DNA from: Gari tellinella
Taxonomy: Eukaryota; Mollusca; Bivalvia; Cardiida; Psammobiidae
Direction of reading: 5' to 3'
Assembly (NCBI GenBank): GCA_922989275.2
Contig: OV277866.1
Location: 58,767,246-58,831,245, forward strand
DNA: 64,000 nt
The notes beneath the pieces were generated by a model. It did not search any database. It saw only the letters and a list, made by a program, of their open reading frames with translations, and was not told the DNA's origin. Shown piece after piece: positions 35,501 through 50,500 of the stretch. Made by a program: the position numbers and the translations under genes. Within the stretch, counting starts at the first letter, position 1. Each line of letters starts with the position of its first letter.

Positions 35501-38500
35501 CCTCCATACAAATAACATTTCCAATTCTTGGATGGGAGGGGTGTGTCAGTTCTAACTATCTAATGTCACCAAAATGTTTCGTTTGCATGTAACGGACTAA
35601 AGCATTACAACTGCACTGAAAATGACAATGCCGTTTTGAACAAATTATCAATTGACCAATCGGAGAGTGCGAGTTGACAAGACAGCCTCCCGGCGATCGA
35701 GGGTAGCGACCTATTTATTAATAAGTTCATTTAGTTTCACTTTGAATGTATTTTACCACTTTTTTCGTTGATATTTCTGTTCTGTTAATGACTATTTGGT
35801 TAAGAATTAGATCCATGAACAGTTAACAAAATGTTACAATAGGTATGCACGAGTACATGTACAAAAATAAAGCTAAAGAGGTCGAAAACACAGGTTACCA
35901 GGTACGGCAGGTAGATCAACATATCTTACAGTAATGTAGATATATACAGAGCTGCCTCTCATGCAAGACGTACAAGAAAAATAAATGGAAGTTTTAATTT
36001 ACAGTGGAGAATGTGTTATTCTTTCCCAATAAACGCGTTTACGCTAAAACTATTATTTGCAGTGCAAACAGTTTGAAGCCAGATCAGACGCCGGGTAACC
36101 CGGCGTCTGATCAGGCTCCAAACTGTTTGCCACCAAGATAAACATGAAATATCAGAATTGTCTAAAGGTTGCACTTTTCTACGTTTTAGCGCTTTGCGTT
36201 TGCATACGTTTGCGTTTAAACTGGAAAGAATAACAGAATCTCCACTGTAGTTACTGGTAGGTGTCTAATGCAGGACAAAGATAATGCATAAGGTTCCTAT
36301 ACGATATGTTTTAGATTACTTTTATCCTGCACTACATTGTAACCTGTATCAAAGACTGACAATAAGATATATTTGGAGTGAATAATGTATCCAAACTAAT
36401 CAAAGCATATGTGCTACCTAGTAACATGATATAAATGTAATGGATATTCTTTGGGAATTTTGAAGTTTTTGAGATCTACTGCCAGGTCTCAATCGCTCAA
36501 ACTTGATTTAGTCAACTTTACCTACATACTTATATTTGTGCACTTAAATCTCAAAAATTCAAAACTCATTGGTTGAAGTAACTCACACTTCAAAGATAAA
36601 ATGTGGTTTCGATATGTTTGAAGGTTGACAAACACTACAATGTCTCACACTACTCCATGGAAGGGGACATTTTTTTAAGTTTCCAGAAACAAGTCATTTT
36701 CAAAACAGAACGTACATACAGTCATTGAAGAAAATATCAGTATTCTTATTTCAAATAAAACAAAATGCAAACACAATGCAATTAGAAAGCAAAAAATAAC
36801 AATTTCTTGTAAAGAGACTTAAAAGCGGTAGAAACTGAAAAAGCCCTTAAGGAAAAAAACATAAGACACATTCTACAATGTCTAGTGTTTATATATTCTC
36901 ACTGACTTGACCATTATTATTATATATACAATCATGGTAAACGACCTGTAATGGTTAAGTTTTCACTATAAGCCATCATCGGTAAAATCACCCCCACCCA
37001 CTGGTGGCCATGTTTGAAGAAAGATTATTTGAAGAAAACTGGCAAAGGGTCACCAATGAATTATTATTTGTGTAAAAATATTCTTAAATGGGACCAATAG
37101 TTTCAGAGAAAAAGACTTTTAAAGATTTTCTATACAGAAATATGAGGAAAACTTGCCCAACTCACTGGCGGCCATGTTTTTTAATAGAACAAAATGATTT
37201 TAAGAAATCTATTGGAGAGCTATACATGGATCATTTGTGTGAAATTACTTTCAAATCGGACCAGCAGTTTCAGACAAGAAGATTTTTAAAAATTTTCACT
37301 ATTTGCCATATAAGGAAAATTTATCCCACCCACTAGCGGCCATGTTCTTTAAGATGGGAAAATATTTTTTAAGAAATCTGATAGAGGGTCACTAATGGCA
37401 CATTTAGGTAAAATTATTTACAATTCGGACCAGTAGTTTTTGACAAGAAGATTTTTAAAGCTTTTTCAATTAGTTGCCATGGCAACCACAATTTCAATTT
37501 GATGACCTATATTTGAAGAAATCTGAGAGAGTACCCTACAAGGAACAATCCTATGAAGTTTTGAAGAAATTGGCCCAGTGGTTTCCTAGAAGAAGATCTT
37601 TAAAGAAAACGTTTGACGACGGACGGACTAACGGACGACGACAGACGACGGACACAGGGCGATCACAATAGCTCACCTTGGCATGAAAAGGAAGTTACTA
37701 AAGGAGCTTTCTGTTTTACATTCACCATTTTATAAGTAGCCATATGTCTTAACCCTTTAATCCATAGCTAGTTTCTAGTTTTGCAGAAAGATGACCACTT
37801 AAAGCAGGTTGAAAGTAAAGCAGAATGTGTCTTAAGATGCAATTTGCTTTACTTTCAGCCTGCTTTTAAGTTCTGATCTGCTAGAATATAGAAACTATTT
37901 CTTAGGATACATATTCATGTTTGTTTAAAATGAAACTATTTCCTTGAATTGAGGAATAAATTAAATGTGCAAAAATGCTTATCTACTGAGTAACGGCTTA
38001 AACTCCTAATGTAACAAGAGCCCAATGGGGCATATTTCGCTCACCTGAGAATAGCTGACAAAATGGAGATAATTATTTATGTCCAGGACGGGGTCATTAT
38101 TTACCCCAGGGGCATAATTTGAACAATCTTGATAGAGGACCTGTAGATGATGCTATATGCCAAATATCTAAGCTTTGGCCCTTGTAGTTTTTGACAAGAA
38201 GATTTTTTAAGTTTTTATAGAATAAATCTATTTTTAGCTCCGGTGACCTAGATATGCAACCGACCGGAACCATTTGATCAAAATACCTAAAGGATATTTA
38301 GAAGTGTCAATGTGCCAAATATCAAAGCTCACAATCAAAATTCACTATATAACTCTATGTAAAACTGTGACCCCCGGGGCGGGCCCAATTTTTACCCCAG
38401 GGGCATAATTTGAACAAACTTGATAGAGGACCTGTAGGCGATGCTATGTGCCAAATATTTAAGCTCTGGCCTTTGTAGTTTCAGACAAGAAGATTTTTTA

Positions 38501-41500
38501 AGTTTTCATTGAAAAAATCTATTTTTAGCTCCTGTGACCTAGATATGCAACCGACCGGAATCATTTGAACAATATTGGTATAGAACATCTAGAAGTGTCA
38601 CCATGCCAAATATCAAAGCTCTGGCCATATTAGTTTCAGAGAAGAAGACGTTTGAAAAATTCACTATATAACTCTATGTAAAACTGTGACCCCCGGGGTG
38701 GGGCCAATTTGGCCCCAGGGGCATAATTTGAACAAACTTGATAGAGGACCTGTGGGTGATGCTATGTGCCAAATATCTAAGCTCTGGCCCTTGTTGTTTT
38801 TGACAAGAAGATTTTTTAAGATTTCCTTATTTTTCTACTTTGGTTGTCATGGCAACCAGAGTTCTGCATTGTTTTTAATTCCTTGAACAGATCTGAAAGA
38901 ACTTGACCCAAGGAACATTTCTGTAAAGTTTGGTTGAAATCTGTTCAGGGGTATAGGAGAAGATGTCATTTGAAGCAATTGTTAACGACGACGCACACCG
39001 CACGACGCCGGACACAGGGCCATCCCAATAGCTCACCATGAGCCTTTGGCTCAGGTGAGCTAAAAATATTTCAGTGGTCGAAATGGAGCAGTTTAACCCA
39101 TTACACCATAGCCTAATTCTAGTTTTGTAAATAGGTGACCTTTTAAAGCAGGTTGAAAATAAAGCAGAATGCACCTTAAGGCGCATTCTGCTTTACTTTC
39201 AGCCTACTTTAATTAAGCTACCTTCTTCTAGAATATTGAATATAGTTCTTCTCATACATGTTCGTAACTGTACAAATTGGAACTATTTTCCGCAGTGGAG
39301 AAATAAATTAAAGGCGTAAAAAGGCGTATTTATGGGGTAATGGGTTAACTGTACCTGGCTTGGCGAGTTTCAGATGTTCTTGTATGATGTAAAGGGCTAC
39401 CCATGTCTTCCCTGTGCCTGTTGGAGCACACACAACTGTGTTCTTCTTGGACACAGCTTTCTCAGCAAGCTCCAGTTGGTATTTCCTCATTTTACTCTTA
39501 ATGCATGGAATTTCATCTTCAACTATAACAGTTAAACATGGATTAGATATTTTTTCAACAATATGGTTTAACTCGTTTGTTGTTATATGTAACCAAAGTT
39601 GACTTTGCTAACAACTTTGGTAGTGTCACAAAGCATCTGATTAGGATTCAAATTGTTTGTCACATCATCATCATCATCGGTGTTTAGATTAACGTGCAGG
39701 TGCAGGAACGTCATCCACATCAGTGGGCTCCCTTCCAGGTATCTGGCTGGCTGCATGCATAGCAGATCTCACATTAGATCTCCACACATCACAAGTATCA
39801 ATATTGTTATCTTCATACTGCCTTAAATCTAATGAAACAACAAATGTTCAAATTCCAGTATTTAAACCTTTACCCCTGTTATTGGTTAGAAAATAGGTTA
39901 ACACTTAAAGCAGGTGGGAACTAAACAGAATGTGCCTTTTCCTGTACTCTCATACTACTTTAAGCTTTTATCTGCTTAAATATAAAAAACATTTTTATGG
40001 TGCATATTCATGACTGTATAAAACAGAACTACTTAATTTCTTAACTATTTGAACCCTAGTCCCGCATATAGGCATCCTTTCAAATAGTGTACATGTAAAA
40101 AGTACATGTGTCCTATGCAAACAGTGAAGACCCAGATCAGAGGGCTCCTTTCGGAGCCCTCTGATCAGGGTCTTCACTGTTTGTCACAATGCCAAACATT
40201 GACAAAAACAACCCTTAAAAGTCAGAAATGGACTAGACTAAAATGGAAACAGGAATTGTCCATTTAAAGTTTCAGGGAGGAAAGAGTTAAGGGGATGAAT
40301 AAATTAAATACACAAAAAGGTGTATTTAAGAGGTATTGAGTTAACCCATTACCACTTAACCTATTTCTAGCTTTAAAAACAGGTGACCACTTAAAGCAGG
40401 TTGAAAGTAAAGCAGAATGTGCCTTAAGGCACATTCTGCTTTACTTTCAGCCTGCTTTAAGCTACCATCTTCTAGGATACGGAAAATATTTCTTCTGGTA
40501 CATATTCTTGGCTGTATAAACTGGAACTTTTTTCTTCAGTGGAGGAATACATGAAAGGTGTAAAAAGGCGTTTTTAAGGGGTAATGGGTTAATATTCTTC
40601 TAACACTGTACCTGACCTCCCTGTGATTATCAGCAATTGGTAGTTGGGAGTACACATTTGGAAATAAAGGTAGAAGTGTCTGCACTGTTTGCCATTTTAT
40701 ATGAAAATGTCTTCTGTATGACAAAACTCTGCAATCTCTTTAGATAATCCTTGCATACATGTACCTATGATGAAATATTCTAGCAAGTACATAGGTAGAG
40801 TTCATTGCAATACCGAAGCATTAATAGGTTAACCTATTTCCTTAGAAATGCCTTCTTATGCTTCTACTTTAGCCGTATATGTGTACCATATCATTTTTCC
40901 TACATACTGACATGATGATTCTTCGATCTAATCGATCTATATGCACTCATTATTTAGATTCAAATATCAAAACAAATATCAGTCATTTTAGACCCTGATC
41001 CGAAGCCAAGTATCTGATCTTGATCAAAACTGTTTGTGACTCAACTGTTTTCACCTAAGGTGGTATTAATTTAACCCATTCGCCCATAAATACGCCTTTT
41101 TAAGTCTTTGATTTATGTAACAACTCAGCGACAATGTGCACCGTACAGATAGTTAATATAAATCATTTGACAACTGAAGCAAATACCGGTAGTTCAATTT
41201 TATATAATCATGAATATGCAGCATACAATACATTTTCTACATTTTGGCAGAATGATATAGTAGCTTAAAGCAGACTGAAAGTAATTAAAGCAGAATGAGC
41301 CTTAAGGCACATTCTGCTTTTTTTTCAACATGCTTTAAGTGGTCACCTATCTTCAAAACTAGGAATAGGCTATGGAGTGGTGGGTAAACATCAATTTTAC
41401 CACTGTTAGTTTCAAAGAAAGATTTGTTCTTCCCTTCAAATAATGCCTTTATGTACCTTTATCCTTTCCCCTATAAACATACCTTTTCATAAATTTTGTT

Positions 41501-44500
41501 CTTTAACTTGTCCTGACAAAGAGCAGTTAATTAGGACACTTTTACTGCAACCGGAATTGTGACAGTTTAATGCAGGTTAGGTAAAGAAGAAAGCTCCTAC
41601 TGGAGTTCCCTTTATTACTGTCAGCCTGCTTCAAGTAGTTACTTTGCAAACAGTGTACATATAGGATATTACATGAGTGTTGATAATTTATTGGATTTAT
41701 TAAACGAGTCGTTTAGAAAACGATAAAAACGAGGCTTTGTCGAGTTTTTATCGTTTTCTAAAACGAGGAGTTTGATAAATCCAATAAATTATTAACACGA
41801 ATGTTATATTCTTTTTATAACAAAACCTAGAAATGTTATTTATCGCAGCCTTTGAGGTCAAGTGAATGCTAACCGCGATATAAGTAGATCTATACAGGAA
41901 AAAAGTTGTTCCAAATTAACCCCGTTCACTAGCATAATGCTTATGTTGTTATATGTATTAATAAACACTTTCATGTAGATCTAATATTGATTAATTACAC
42001 CAAAAATCTATAAATTGAATCTACATGATGGAATGAAGACGTTGGAAATCGAACGCGCATAGAACGCATTTTAACGACGTCACAAGTAAACGATGTCGTG
42101 GCGTACCTCATTTGCATAGTTATATAACTAGTTATATATGACATTTAAACAACGGGTGTTATTCAACGCTCACGCCGTCTCTTATGTTATAAATGTGAAT
42201 AGTACACTTGTCATATGCAAACAGTGAAGACCCAGATCAGAGGGCTCCTAAAGGAGCCCTCTGATCAGGGTCTTCACTGTTTGTCATAATGTCAAATATT
42301 GATTAAAACAACCCTTAAAATTGTAATTGTCCATTTGTGGTTTTAGGGAAGAAAGGGTTAAGCAACTACCTGCCTAACACACTGAACAAAACTATGAAAG
42401 AAGGTGTGAAATAGCCACTTACCATCATTGTCTGAAAAAAGTGGGTTTGAATCGTCACTCTCTGCCTCAGTAGCTTCCCCTGTAATGGAAATCATGTACA
42501 GTCTGCAAGTTCTGCAAACCTTAACCCTCAACACCGAAGAAAACATACGGAGTAGCAAAGATAGGGATATCTAGCCTCAGTTTAACCCTTTACTTCATAG
42601 ATACATCATTCTATGCTTTTGTTTCCTCAGCTGTTATTAGTGTACATTGATATTTTCGAAAGGCATCAATATATGCTAATAACAGCTGCTGGGCTGCCAT
42701 AAGTTCACATGAAAAATCCTAAGATTTCCAAACTTGCCTTTTTCAGATGCGATTTTACGAATCGTATCTTTACCCCATTGCCTGTTTCTTGTTTTGTTGA
42801 CATGTGGCTGCTTAAAGCAGGCTGTAAGTAAAGCAGAATGCGCCTTAGGGCGCGTTCTGCTTTACTTTCAGCCTGCTTTAAGCTACCATAACCTGGGAAA
42901 AAATCCGGAGATTTAGGAAAAATCCGGAGAAATGGCAGCCCTGATGATAATAACAGCTGAAGGATATTTTTGCTTACCGGTAAGCAATTTACCCCATAGC
43001 CTGTTTCTAGCTTTTAAAATAAACAACAACTTAAAGCAGAATGTGCCTTAAGGCACAATCTGCTTTACTGTCAGCCTGCTTTAAACTACAATCTGCTAGG
43101 ATAAAGAAACACTTCTGTTGATACATTCATGATTGTATAAAATTGAAACTGTTTTTCTTCAGTGGAAAAATAAGTTACATTCATAAAAATGCAAATGTAT
43201 GGAGTAATTGGTTAACCATTTTACGCCTTTCACTTGTTCCTCAACTTAGGAAATACATGTAGTTTCATTTTAAACAGTGATGAATATGTACCATCAGAAA
43301 TATTTACTATATCCTATCAGATGGAACCTTAAAGCAGGCTGAAAGTAAAGCAGAATGCTCCTTAAGACACATTCTGCTTTACTTTCAACCTGCTTTAAGT
43401 GATCGCCTATCTTCAATACTAAAAAATGCTATGTTGTTATTGGTTAAGCAGTCAACTGTCAGGGTGTATGAAAGGTTTGCTTTAACTCAAATATCAGTAC
43501 AGGGTAGAAACACCCAACCCTTTTCTATCAGGAATAGTTACTACACAGTCCTTTCACTGTCATGATGTCATCAACTTTAAACAATTGTCGTCTGCTTGCA
43601 TTTCAAAAAAATTTTTTTTTATGGATGGACGAGTTTTACAGCACTGCCACACAAAAGAGGTCATATAACATTGATGAGGGATGATGAGATGAGATGATGA
43701 TTTCAGGAAAACAAATTCGGCTAATCTCATTCTTTGCCAAGCATGCAGCTCTTGGGATCAAAACCAGTCACCTGTCTTCCTTTTAGTTCTTGGGAAAGGT
43801 GATAAACTTGGTCAAATTAACAAAAATATTCCCTATGACAAGCAAGCCTGAGAACAACGACAAGGTAGGAAGGTCTCTGGGGTTAAATTGTATTACAGCG
43901 CTCCCTCTCTACAACGACATCCAGTGGGAGACACATATTGTGTGTGTTGTTTGGAGGGAGTCGTTATAGAGAGGGACCACTAAGACCTGGCTTACATTTG
44001 CAAACAGCTTGAATCCAGATCAGACGCCTTGTAACCCGGCCTCTGATCAGGAATCAAGCTGTTTGTCACTGGTCAATATATGTATTCTATCAAAATCTCC
44101 ACTTATATGTAACTGTGAGAGAAAGCAGCAGAAGACAATCTTAAGCAGACGATATTGTACAATGTAGCAGTAAAAGAGTTAGACTTAATTATCCCGTTTA
44201 GGGAATTACGACGAGTGTTGTTGTAAGGAGGGAATCGTTGTTGGGAGGGCCGTTGTAGAGAGGGAACGCTGTAATTTTGACTGCAGAGATATCAACTGAG
44301 TGTCAAACAGTAATGCAGCATCTGTTTTCATATTACCATTTTACTTGGTGTAAGATATAAAAGTGAGCCTGTATACAGTGGAGACTCTGTTATCCTTTCC
44401 CGTTTAAACGCAAACGTACGCAAACGCATTGCACTAAAATGTAGAAAAAATAAAACTTATTGACAATCCTGAACATTTATTTTAATCTGAGTGGCAAACA

Positions 44501-47500
44501 GTTTGGAGCCTGATCAGACGCCGGAGACGCCGGGTTACCTGGTGTCTGATCTGGCTCCAAACTGTTTGCAATGGAAAAAATAGTTTTAGCGTAAACGCGT
44601 TTATTGAGAAAGAATAACGTTTTCTCCACTGTAGCTCAGTGGTAGAGCGTCTGCTTGCAGTGGGGAAGGTTGAGGGTTCAATCCTCGGCCGGGTCAAACC
44701 AATGACTTGAAAATTGGTAGTAATGGCTTCCCTCCTTGGAGCTCAATATTTCGGGTTAGCATTACAACTGGTTCGTCGGTGTCAGGATAAAGTGACCGAC
44801 CAGGTACAGTCCCAATGGACCACCTAAAAAGTGCCCCTTCTCACAATCATCCGCATTGATGGAGAGAAGTAATAATTAGAAAAATAGAAGAGGTTACGGC
44901 TATAACACTGGGGTTATAAAGCAACCACCTCAAATCTCACCTTTCACTTTTATACTAGTAAGACTGTCATCTTTCTCTATCAAAGGTTTTGTGATCTCAG
45001 GTTTGATGTTCAGAGGACCAGCCAGGTTGTCTTCTATGTTTGAAGGCTTCCTTTCACAGCTCTGGTAGTTTGATGATGACGTGCCCTCGGAATCAAAGCT
45101 AGTCAAAGACTGTGGTGGTTGGCTTAAATTATTCATAGACATGTCTACTTCTGCATACTCTGTTGTGAAAAACAATAAAAGACCTGAAATAACCCTTCTC
45201 CCACTAAATATTCCAGGGCTCCAGATATTTTCTCACTCATTACAGCACCAAATCCTATAGTGTTACTACTCATTAGAATCGTCTCAAAGAGACGATTCTA
45301 ATGAGTAGTGACACCATAGGGTTTAATTCAGAAATAAAGATTTTATTTTTTGAAAAACTACCCGTATCTGGTGCTCTGATATTCATAAGTAAAACTCTGC
45401 TAACAACAGTATATCGATATCTGTCACCTGAACTATCACATTGGCTAATATATCAAGGCAACTTTTTTTCGCAAAGAGAGTGCAGACTCATGTCATACAG
45501 ATTCTAGAAGAAAAATGGTATAGATTCTGATCTAGGTCAACACTGTTTTCAATAGGCATCAATATTCACTAAGGAGAAGAGTTCACTCACTATCCCATAA
45601 ATATGCCCTTTTTGCCAATAACTATTCCTCCCCTGAAGAAAATATTTCCACTATATACAGTTATGAGAAATAACTGGTATCATAACAAATAGCATCATAA
45701 GAAATGGTATCATAAGAAATATTTCTATATTCTAGCAGATTATAGCTTAAAGCAGGCTGAAAGTAAAGCAAAATGTGCCTCAAGGCACATTCTGCTTTAC
45801 TTTCAACCTGCATTAAGTGGTCAAGTGTCTTCAAAACTAGAAATATGCTATGAGGTTATAGGTTAATTAGGTAACCATTGAGAAGATACACTGGAAGTCT
45901 GTGAAAAGCTGTCAATCAATTAATCAGTCAGTTTACAGTTTTCCAAACAAGACTGAAGGCTAATTTGACTGTAACTTCAATTTAAAGAACCAGTCTTTGA
46001 ATATGTTTTTCAAACAATGTAGACCCATATCAGAGTGCTGCTTAAAGTGCTCTTTGATCAAGGCTTACTAATTTTAAATTCTATTTACTTTACATTGATT
46101 ATGGAAAAAGTTCGGTATATTCGTATATTTCTGAAATATTTTCCAAAACCATTCCATAAAATCAACCTAAACTTTTAAAAAAAGACCAACAGTCTAAATG
46201 ATAAATTCAGCAAAAAAGACAACAGGTATCTATGACAATTTCAAATGAGTTTACCTGTCATGACATTTTCTTTCATAGAGCTCCCAGATGCCCCATCTTC
46301 ATCACAACCAACCTCCATATCAATATCTGTACATGTTCCCTTGCTTGAAGCTTGAACAGAAATATATAAAACCATACAATCAAAGATATAGCTGCAGAAG
46401 TTTTCATATCCTTAAACCCTTGTCTTCTCAGCCAAGATTCACCAAGAGGTCTTTAATCATGTGATACTTTTTTATCATAGAAACACCTTTAAACACATTT
46501 ACCTACTTCTAACAGGCTAATAGAACTGCCTTTTCAAACATACAGCTAGCAAAAACTGATATTAAGAACCATTTCTATCATCCTGAAAGTCAGGTGAACA
46601 TTTAAACTATAAAGAGCTTTCTGTTTAACTTTCAGCCTGCTTTAAGCAACCATCAGTCATACATACTTGAATCAAATTATTGAGGAAAATGTTAATTGTT
46701 GAATTAACCCAGTTACCTAATAAATTAGCCTTTTACACCTTTTGTTTGTTCCTCCAATGAAAAAAGTAGTTCCAATTTATACAGTCATTAATATGTACCA
46801 TAAGATAAATTAGTATATTGTATCTTAAAGCAGGCTGAAAGTAAAGCAGAATATGCCTTTAGGCCATTTTAAAGTTTTAGGGAGGGAAGAGTTAAACACA
46901 TTATAATTAACTTAATTTAGTGGGGTTTAAGAGAGCTTTTACTGTATGTACAGACACTTTAGTATAATCCAGCCACTCATTGAAGATGCATATACAGTTC
47001 TTTCACCCATTACCCCATAGCCTGTTTCTAGTTTTGAAGATATGTTACCACTTAAAGCAGGTTGAAAGTAAAGCAGAATGTGCCTAAAGGCACATTCTGC
47101 TTTACTTTCAGCCTGCTTTAAGCTATTATCTGCTAGAATTTTGAAAATATTTCTTACAATACATTTTCATAACAGTATAAATTGGAACTATTTCCTTCAG
47201 TGGATGAGTAAATTAAAGAAATAAAAAGGCCTATTTATGGGGTAAAGGGTTAAAGACAGCTGGCTGCTTAAAGCATCATAAAAATAATGTTGAAAGATCA
47301 TATCTAGGAGAGTTCAGGCTGATTGCTATGATAAGACTACCAATTAACAGGAGCAAGAAGTAGAAATACTGACCTACAGCTTTCATATACGCTCCCCGAC
47401 ATTCCAAAAACTGTGGTTCAAGGTCTTCAAGTAACTCATTTTTGTTCTGTTCCCACAAGACATTCAAGAAAACATGGTACCATTCCTTTGGTGCCAGTCT

Positions 47501-50500
47501 ACACTGCATTCGATCCAGCAACAATGACACTGCATAGTGATTTCCTTTATTGGTGTCTTGTTGCGTAATCTCTTCCTTGTCCACTGAGTTGATGACATTA
47601 CAAGACGTTAGCTGTACCAACACATCCTGTAGTTCTAAACCTTCCAACAGTCTTTCTCTGTGTAAGCCAATTTTCTTGCTGTATGTCTCGGTCTGATCCA
47701 CATCTTCTCCTTCTAGAAGTCGCACCAAGTAAGGGTATTCTGTTTTAAATGCAAACATAAAATCTCTTAACACCTTTAATTTACTCTTCAACTGAATAAA
47801 TTAGTAGCAATATTTATACAGTCATGAATGTATACATGTATCATAGGAAATATTTTCTATATTCTAGCAGATGGTAGCTTAAAGCAGGAAAAAAGTAAAG
47901 CAGAATGTACCTTAATTATAGCCAACTGCTTTTCTTTCAACCTGCTTTAAGTGGTCATCTATTTTCAATACTAGAAATAGACCATTGGGTATACCTACAT
48001 ACAGTGTTCTGAGGGTTGGCTTATAATTTGAAAGCAGGGTGAAAGTGAAGCCAAAACTTCTACAAGAGGTTTCTGCCTTAATTACTTTGAATCTTGTTGA
48101 AGCAACCACATTTACTAAGTTTAAAAATGATTAGCTATGAAGAAAAATGTTAATGTATCAACGGAACTATTACTTGATTTGCTTACAAAATAGGGACAAC
48201 AATCCTAAGAAAAGAGTGTTCAACAGATCCTTTAACCCTTTGCCTCATAGCCTGTTTCTAGTTTTGAAGACAGGTAACCACTTAAAGCAGGTTGAAAGTA
48301 AAGCAGAATGTGCCATAAGGCACATTCTGCTCTACTTTCAGCCTGCTTTAAGATAAAATCTGCTAGGCTATATAAAATATTTGTAATGGTTATTGTTCAT
48401 GAGGGTATAAACTGGAACTACTTTCATCAGCGGAGGAATAAATTTAAAACGCTAAAAGTCGCTTCTATGGGGTAAAGGGTTAATAGTTCAGACCCTGATC
48501 AGACAGCTCCTTCAAAGAGTGTCAATAATATCCTGGGAACATATATTGCTATATTGATATATATGGGTTGATTGTCAGTTAGTAGTGGTGTTTGATACCA
48601 GAATAATCACTAGTTAAACTTTGTTTTGATCCCCATCAAAATATCTTATGTTGAAGATCACTGAAAGCAAAAGTTAAATATGACATTCAAGAGCACTATA
48701 CAACCTGCTTTTGTCAGTGCTTCAAGGAAAGCCCTCCATTTTCCGGGAGTTTGTATCTCTAGGATTGTATCAAGCAGCTTATTGACCCATGTAGTTGGAT
48801 GTTGGTCACATTCAGATCGCAGGGTTTTAGCATCATCTGATATGAATGTACATTATAAATGGAATTAAAGTCAAGCCTATGACTTTTAAGTTACTGACTG
48901 TGCACACAAACTTGGTTTATAAAGCTTTTGAGATTAGGATGTGAAGCAGTTTAAATTTAAAGCTGAATTTAAAGTTATTTATACCATTACTCTATAATTT
49001 AATATTGTTTGTTTTCATTACATTTGGTTAGCTATGATTGGCTGTAATTTTTGTTTCATAACTCCATGAAAAAAATAAAATTCAGGCCACGCCTTGTCAG
49101 GACTACTTTCCCTTAGTCCAACTGCTCTTCACAAGCGCTGCATGAAGCAGGACGCCAAATGACGTCATTGAAGTCGACGTAACTACAAAACAACGCCGCG
49201 TTTTGGCGGAAAATATATATGGCGGAGGGACTACAACTAACGTTTTAAAGGCGTTAAAAATGAACATTCACGTCAGATTCTCTATTTAACTTCTTTCTTA
49301 AATTCATTAGTGATATTAAATTATAAGGAATAATTCGGAATATTTATTGTTTTCATGGAGGTATGAAAAAAAAACCTGGTCACAATTTTGTATGAAACCG
49401 CGAAGCGGTTTCATACAGTGTGACCAGGTTTTTTTTTCATACCTCCATGAAAACAATAAATATTCGAATTATTCCTTAAATAAATACTGTATACTTGTTA
49501 ACCCATTACCCCATAAATACACCTTTTTACGCCTTTTGTTTATTCTTTCACTGAAGAAAAAAGTTACATGGATATGTATCATAAGAAATGTTTGCTATAT
49601 TCTATCAGATGTTAGCTTAAAGCAGGCTGAAAGTAAAGCAGAATGTGCCTTAAGGCACATTCTGCTTTACTTTCAACATGCTTTAAGTGGTCAACTATAT
49701 TCAATACTAAAAACAGGCTATGGGGTAAGGGGTTAATGTCTTTGAAATTATTTTTACACTAAGGAAAGAAGTCCCCACCAATAAAGTTCTTAACAAAAAG
49801 CACAGAAGGCATTATTAGTATCCTTCCAGGTGACAGCTTAAAGCAGGTTGAAAGTAAAGCAGAATGCTCCTTCAGGAGCCAATGATTGATCCTTCTTTAC
49901 TGTCAATCTGCTGTTTTCAGGTTAGTTTAACCCTTTGAACCCTAGTCTCACATATAGGCGTCATTTTCAAGCAGTAAAACATGTGAAAAGTACACTAGTC
50001 TTGTCCTATGCAAACAGTGGATACCAAGATCAGAGGGCTCAATACGGAGCCCTCTGTTCTGGGTCTTCACTGTTTGTCATAATGCTAAAAAACCTTTAAA
50101 AGTCAGAAATGGACTAGACTAAAATGGAAACTGTGGAGATTGTCCATTTTAAGTTTCAGGGAGGAAAGAGTTAAGGGTTGACCCATTCAGCCCTGAAACT
50201 TCAAAATACATATTTTAAGTCTCCAATTGAGGCCAGTCCATTTCTGATTTAAAGTTAGGTTGTTTTGAACATTTCATTTCTTCAATCATTTGTTAAGCTA
50301 ACAAACGCTTTCAATCACAATAAGGGGCTATACATTTTCTATATCCCAGCATGTGGAAGCTTAAAGCAGACTGAAAGTAAAGCAAAATGCGCCTTCAGGC
50401 GCATTCTGCTTTACTTAAATCAACCTGTTTTAAGTTGTCCACTATCTTCAATACTAGAAACAGGCTAGTGGGTAATAGGTTAAGAAGCCCTCTGTTCAGG

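Noticed and set aside
44632..44697. Candidate tRNA-Ala gene
   Set aside because: The D arm, anticodon-like arm and B box are present, but the 5' acceptor strand is replaced by a MITE and the 3' side continues as SINE body.
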